Source of the DNA: Larus michahellis
Lineage: Eukaryota > Chordata > Aves > Charadriiformes > Laridae
Assembly (NCBI RefSeq): GCF_964199755.1
Contig: NC_133906.1
Coordinates: forward strand, 9,858,001 to 9,922,000
Direction: 5' to 3'
Length of the DNA: 64,000 bases
This document shows positions 63,301 through 64,000 of this stretch, in pieces. How positions within the stretch are numbered: the first letter of the stretch is position 1; each line of letters begins with the position of its first letter. Under the pieces are notes generated by a model. That model saw only the letters and a program-made list of their open reading frames with translations. It searched no databases and had not been told where the DNA came from. Made by a program: the position numbers and the translations under genes.

Positions 63301-63613
63301 CCTCCTTCCCCTCTGCAGAGTCCTTGCCATGTTGTCCTTTGGAAGAAGTGGCCAGAAATGCCTCCACGATGCTACGCAGCTGGAAATTACTCTGCAGCTC
63401 CAGGATGGGCCCCAGCTGGAGCTTGCACATGGGGCAGGAGTAAAGGGCCCCAGATTGATGCTGGGCACCCAGCGCCTTCTGGATGCACTGCTTGCAGAAG
63501 CTGTGACCGCAGCTCAGCGACACCGGGTTCCCATACAGACACAGGCAGATGGGACAGCTGAGTTCATCCTCCAGGCTAGCACCCCCTCCAAATCCTTCCT
63601 CAGCTCTTGCCAT
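57149..63613 (-). CDS. TRIM-family E3 ubiquitin ligase without B30.2/SPRY domain (whole gene)
   Basis: Six coding exons (63,613-62,993; 60,769-60,674; 60,103-59,870; 59,744-59,722; 58,540-58,404; 57,399-57,149) join in frame to 453 residues. The second to fourth exons are 96, 234 and 23 bp, the standard sizes in TRIM genes, which strongly supports the model. Domains are a C3HC4 RING (20-63), B-box 1 (109-147), B-box 2 (163-194) and coiled coil (about 208-325), then a C-terminus unlike SPRY. RING-bearing TRIMs ubiquitinate targets; many act in innate antiviral signalling. The two-B-box N-terminus recalls the TRIM25/TRIM47/finTRIM group, but I cannot name an orthologue. An IRF-type element lies just upstream of the ATG. 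The first five exons are well supported; the last is provisional. Confidence 0.85.
57934..58104 (+). mobile_element. CR1 LINE 3' fragment
   Basis: It runs from GCACTGGAACAGGCTGCCCA through GGCTGGACTAGATGATCTCT to the terminal ATTCTGTGATTCTGTG. This is the hallmark 3' end of avian CR1 elements. It is truncated at the 5' end as is typical and antisense to the TRIM gene, in its last intron between exons 5 and 6. Confidence 0.93.
58404..58540 (-). CDS. TRIM gene exon 5 (linker)
   Basis: A 137-bp exon flanked by CACCCAAG and GTGAGT. It encodes residues 326-370, including QNFSVSKMDVVGVLLDQAW and YYRHLIRKFVDRLGSLQKAV, and ends in phase 1 (CAG A). If the donor were not used, translation would stop three codons later (S-E-stop), which would itself give a SPRY-less protein. 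I do not recognise a domain here; it corresponds to the linker before SPRY in related genes. Confidence 0.75.
59722..59744 (-). CDS. TRIM gene exon 4 (23-bp micro-exon)
   Basis: A 23-bp exon between TATTTGTAG and GTATGT, encoding EFKLARN plus two bases of the next codon. Its length, its position after the 234-bp exon and the resulting phase (two bases carried over) match the micro-exon conserved in many TRIM genes. The following exon begins with the one base needed to complete Arg325. Confidence 0.88.
59870..60103 (-). CDS. TRIM gene exon 3 (234 bp, coiled coil)
   Basis: Exactly 234 bp, the canonical size, phase 0, flanked by TTCATTTAG and GTAAGC. It encodes 78 residues, strongly charged and helical (LQKLFEEMKIEMIQKEKM, KVKKEMEQRRDKAVQHLQSL), ending TDIFLFLK. 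This is the dimerising coiled coil of the RBCC module. Confidence 0.93.
60674..60769 (-). CDS. TRIM gene exon 2 (96 bp, start of coiled coil)
   Basis: Exactly 96 bp, the canonical TRIM second exon, in phase 0 at both ends. It is flanked by CTGCTAG and GTTGGT. It encodes 32 residues from SELSDTVTWLQEHKRA to LKSEN-like ...KSENQLK, with heptad-like hydrophobic spacing. Confidence 0.88.
61636..61651. repeat. Poly-A tract in TRIM intron 1
   Basis: About 16 consecutive A residues, with no recognisable element body. Confidence 0.8.
62505..62905 (+). mobile_element. CR1 LINE 3' fragment, about 400 bp
   Basis: It contains GGGGTTGTTCAGCCTGGAGA, GGGAGGGACTCTTTATCAGG, GGAACTAGATGATCTTTAAG and the terminal CATTCTATGATCCTATGATT. 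All are standard features of the avian CR1 3' region. It is 5'-truncated and antisense in the TRIM gene's first intron, ending only 87 bases before the exon 1 donor. The open frame across it is CR1-derived, not a gene. Confidence 0.95.
62993..63613 (-). CDS. TRIM gene exon 1: RING and two B-boxes
   Basis: It encodes residues 1-207, ending ...AYDKEL at the donor CTG/GTAAGG in phase 0. The RING ligands Cys20, Cys23, Cys35, His37, Cys40, Cys43, Cys60 and Cys63 are all present. B-box 1 has Cys109, Cys112, Cys123, Cys126, Cys131 and His134 plus later histidines. B-box 2 has perfect spacing: Cys163, His166, Cys174, Cys182, Cys185, His191, His194. The ATG has strong Kozak context (GCC-ATG-G). A TTTCCGCAG directly before CCATGG could be an acceptor, so a non-coding leader exon further right is possible. 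Confidence 0.95.
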
Positions 63614-63651
63614 GGCTGCGGAAATGGTGCGTTAGCCAGTTTGTGAGAAAT

Positions 63652-63661
63652 GAAACTGAAA
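63652..63661. promoter_or_regulatory. ISRE/IRF-type element upstream of the TRIM gene
   Basis: GAAACTGAAA matches the IRF/ISRE core GAAANNGAAA exactly and is extended by a third GAAA on the left (GAAATGAAACTGAAAGG, 63,647-63,663). It lies about 40 bases upstream of the TRIM start codon. It would place the gene under interferon or IRF control if transcription starts close by. If the ATG exon has an upstream acceptor, the element would instead be intronic. Confidence 0.5.
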
Positions 63662-63663
63662 GG

Positions 63664-64000
63664 ACGTCCTTGGCATTGTGCCCCGGTTGGAGATCCAGCC
63701 CAGCGTCCTTCCTCTCCGCCCCGTGACAGGCCAGCAGAGACACGCTCCTCCTGCAAACAGCTCGTGTAAACTCTTGTAAACTTTTAGATGTTTGCCCTCC
63801 GTCTCAGGCAGCATTGCTCCCTGTGTGAGCCCCCAGCAGGCTGGTGGGAACAGGGGGTGCTGGGGGGGGCATGGGTTTGGACAATTCTCCTGCAGCCCTC
63901 TGCCCTCCTGGAAAAATCCTCAATCCCACGCCAGGGGCAGCAAATTAAAAGATAAACCCTGGATGAGAAGAGGATAAGCCTGGCTGGGGTAAGCCAGGAA
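63664..64000. other. Upstream flank of the TRIM gene
   Basis: Moderately GC-rich sequence with no TATA box or exon I can support. It probably includes the TRIM promoter or its leader intron. Confidence 0.4.

Overview
The window is vertebrate nuclear DNA and almost certainly avian. Genes are split by GT-AG introns in long non-coding DNA. The interspersed repeats include CR1 LINE 3' ends with the bird-type ATTCTATGATTC and ATTCTGTGATTC termini, and a solo retroviral LTR opening TGTCCTGGTTT. No bacterial, plasmid or CRISPR-like content was seen.

Layout from left to right. Positions 1-2,270 hold an orphan CpG island (about 1,060-2,130) with a possible minus-strand first exon, followed by simple repeats. 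Positions 2,280-21,450 show no supportable gene; the notable feature is a 128-bp duplicated segment (8,811 and 10,125). Positions 21,455-24,524 hold a complete two-coding-exon SLC26-family sulfate transporter gene on the minus strand (738 aa). Positions 24.5-39.5 kb are intergenic, with a complete solo LTR flanked by a 5-bp target-site duplication, an old CR1 fragment, short tandem duplications and a microsatellite. Positions 39,541-43,964 hold the SLC26A2 (DTDST) orthologue on the minus strand (712 aa, also two coding exons). Its 5' leader intron runs to a CpG-island promoter near 50.0-50.6 kb. Positions 57,149-63,613 hold a minus-strand TRIM gene. I could rebuild it exon by exon, including a 23-bp micro-exon, as RING, two B-boxes and coiled coil, then a short C-terminus without a B30.2/SPRY domain. 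An interferon-response-type GAAACTGAAA element lies just upstream of its start codon.

The two transporters are tandem paralogues. They have the same orientation, nearly equal length and one coding intron at the same codon boundary (after ...YQ, phase 0), and more than half of the membrane-domain residues are identical by eye. The left copy is clearly not the SLC26A1 (SAT-1) sequence known in mammals and looks like an SLC26A2-like gene. Both probably move sulfate and related anions across the plasma membrane. The TRIM gene is probably an immune-responsive E3 ubiquitin ligase with no evident functional link to the transporters.

No undescribed molecular system is evident. The best candidates for follow-up are the divergent SLC26A2-like paralogue, the SPRY-less TRIM gene with its IRF-type element, the 128-bp local duplication and the orphan CpG island.
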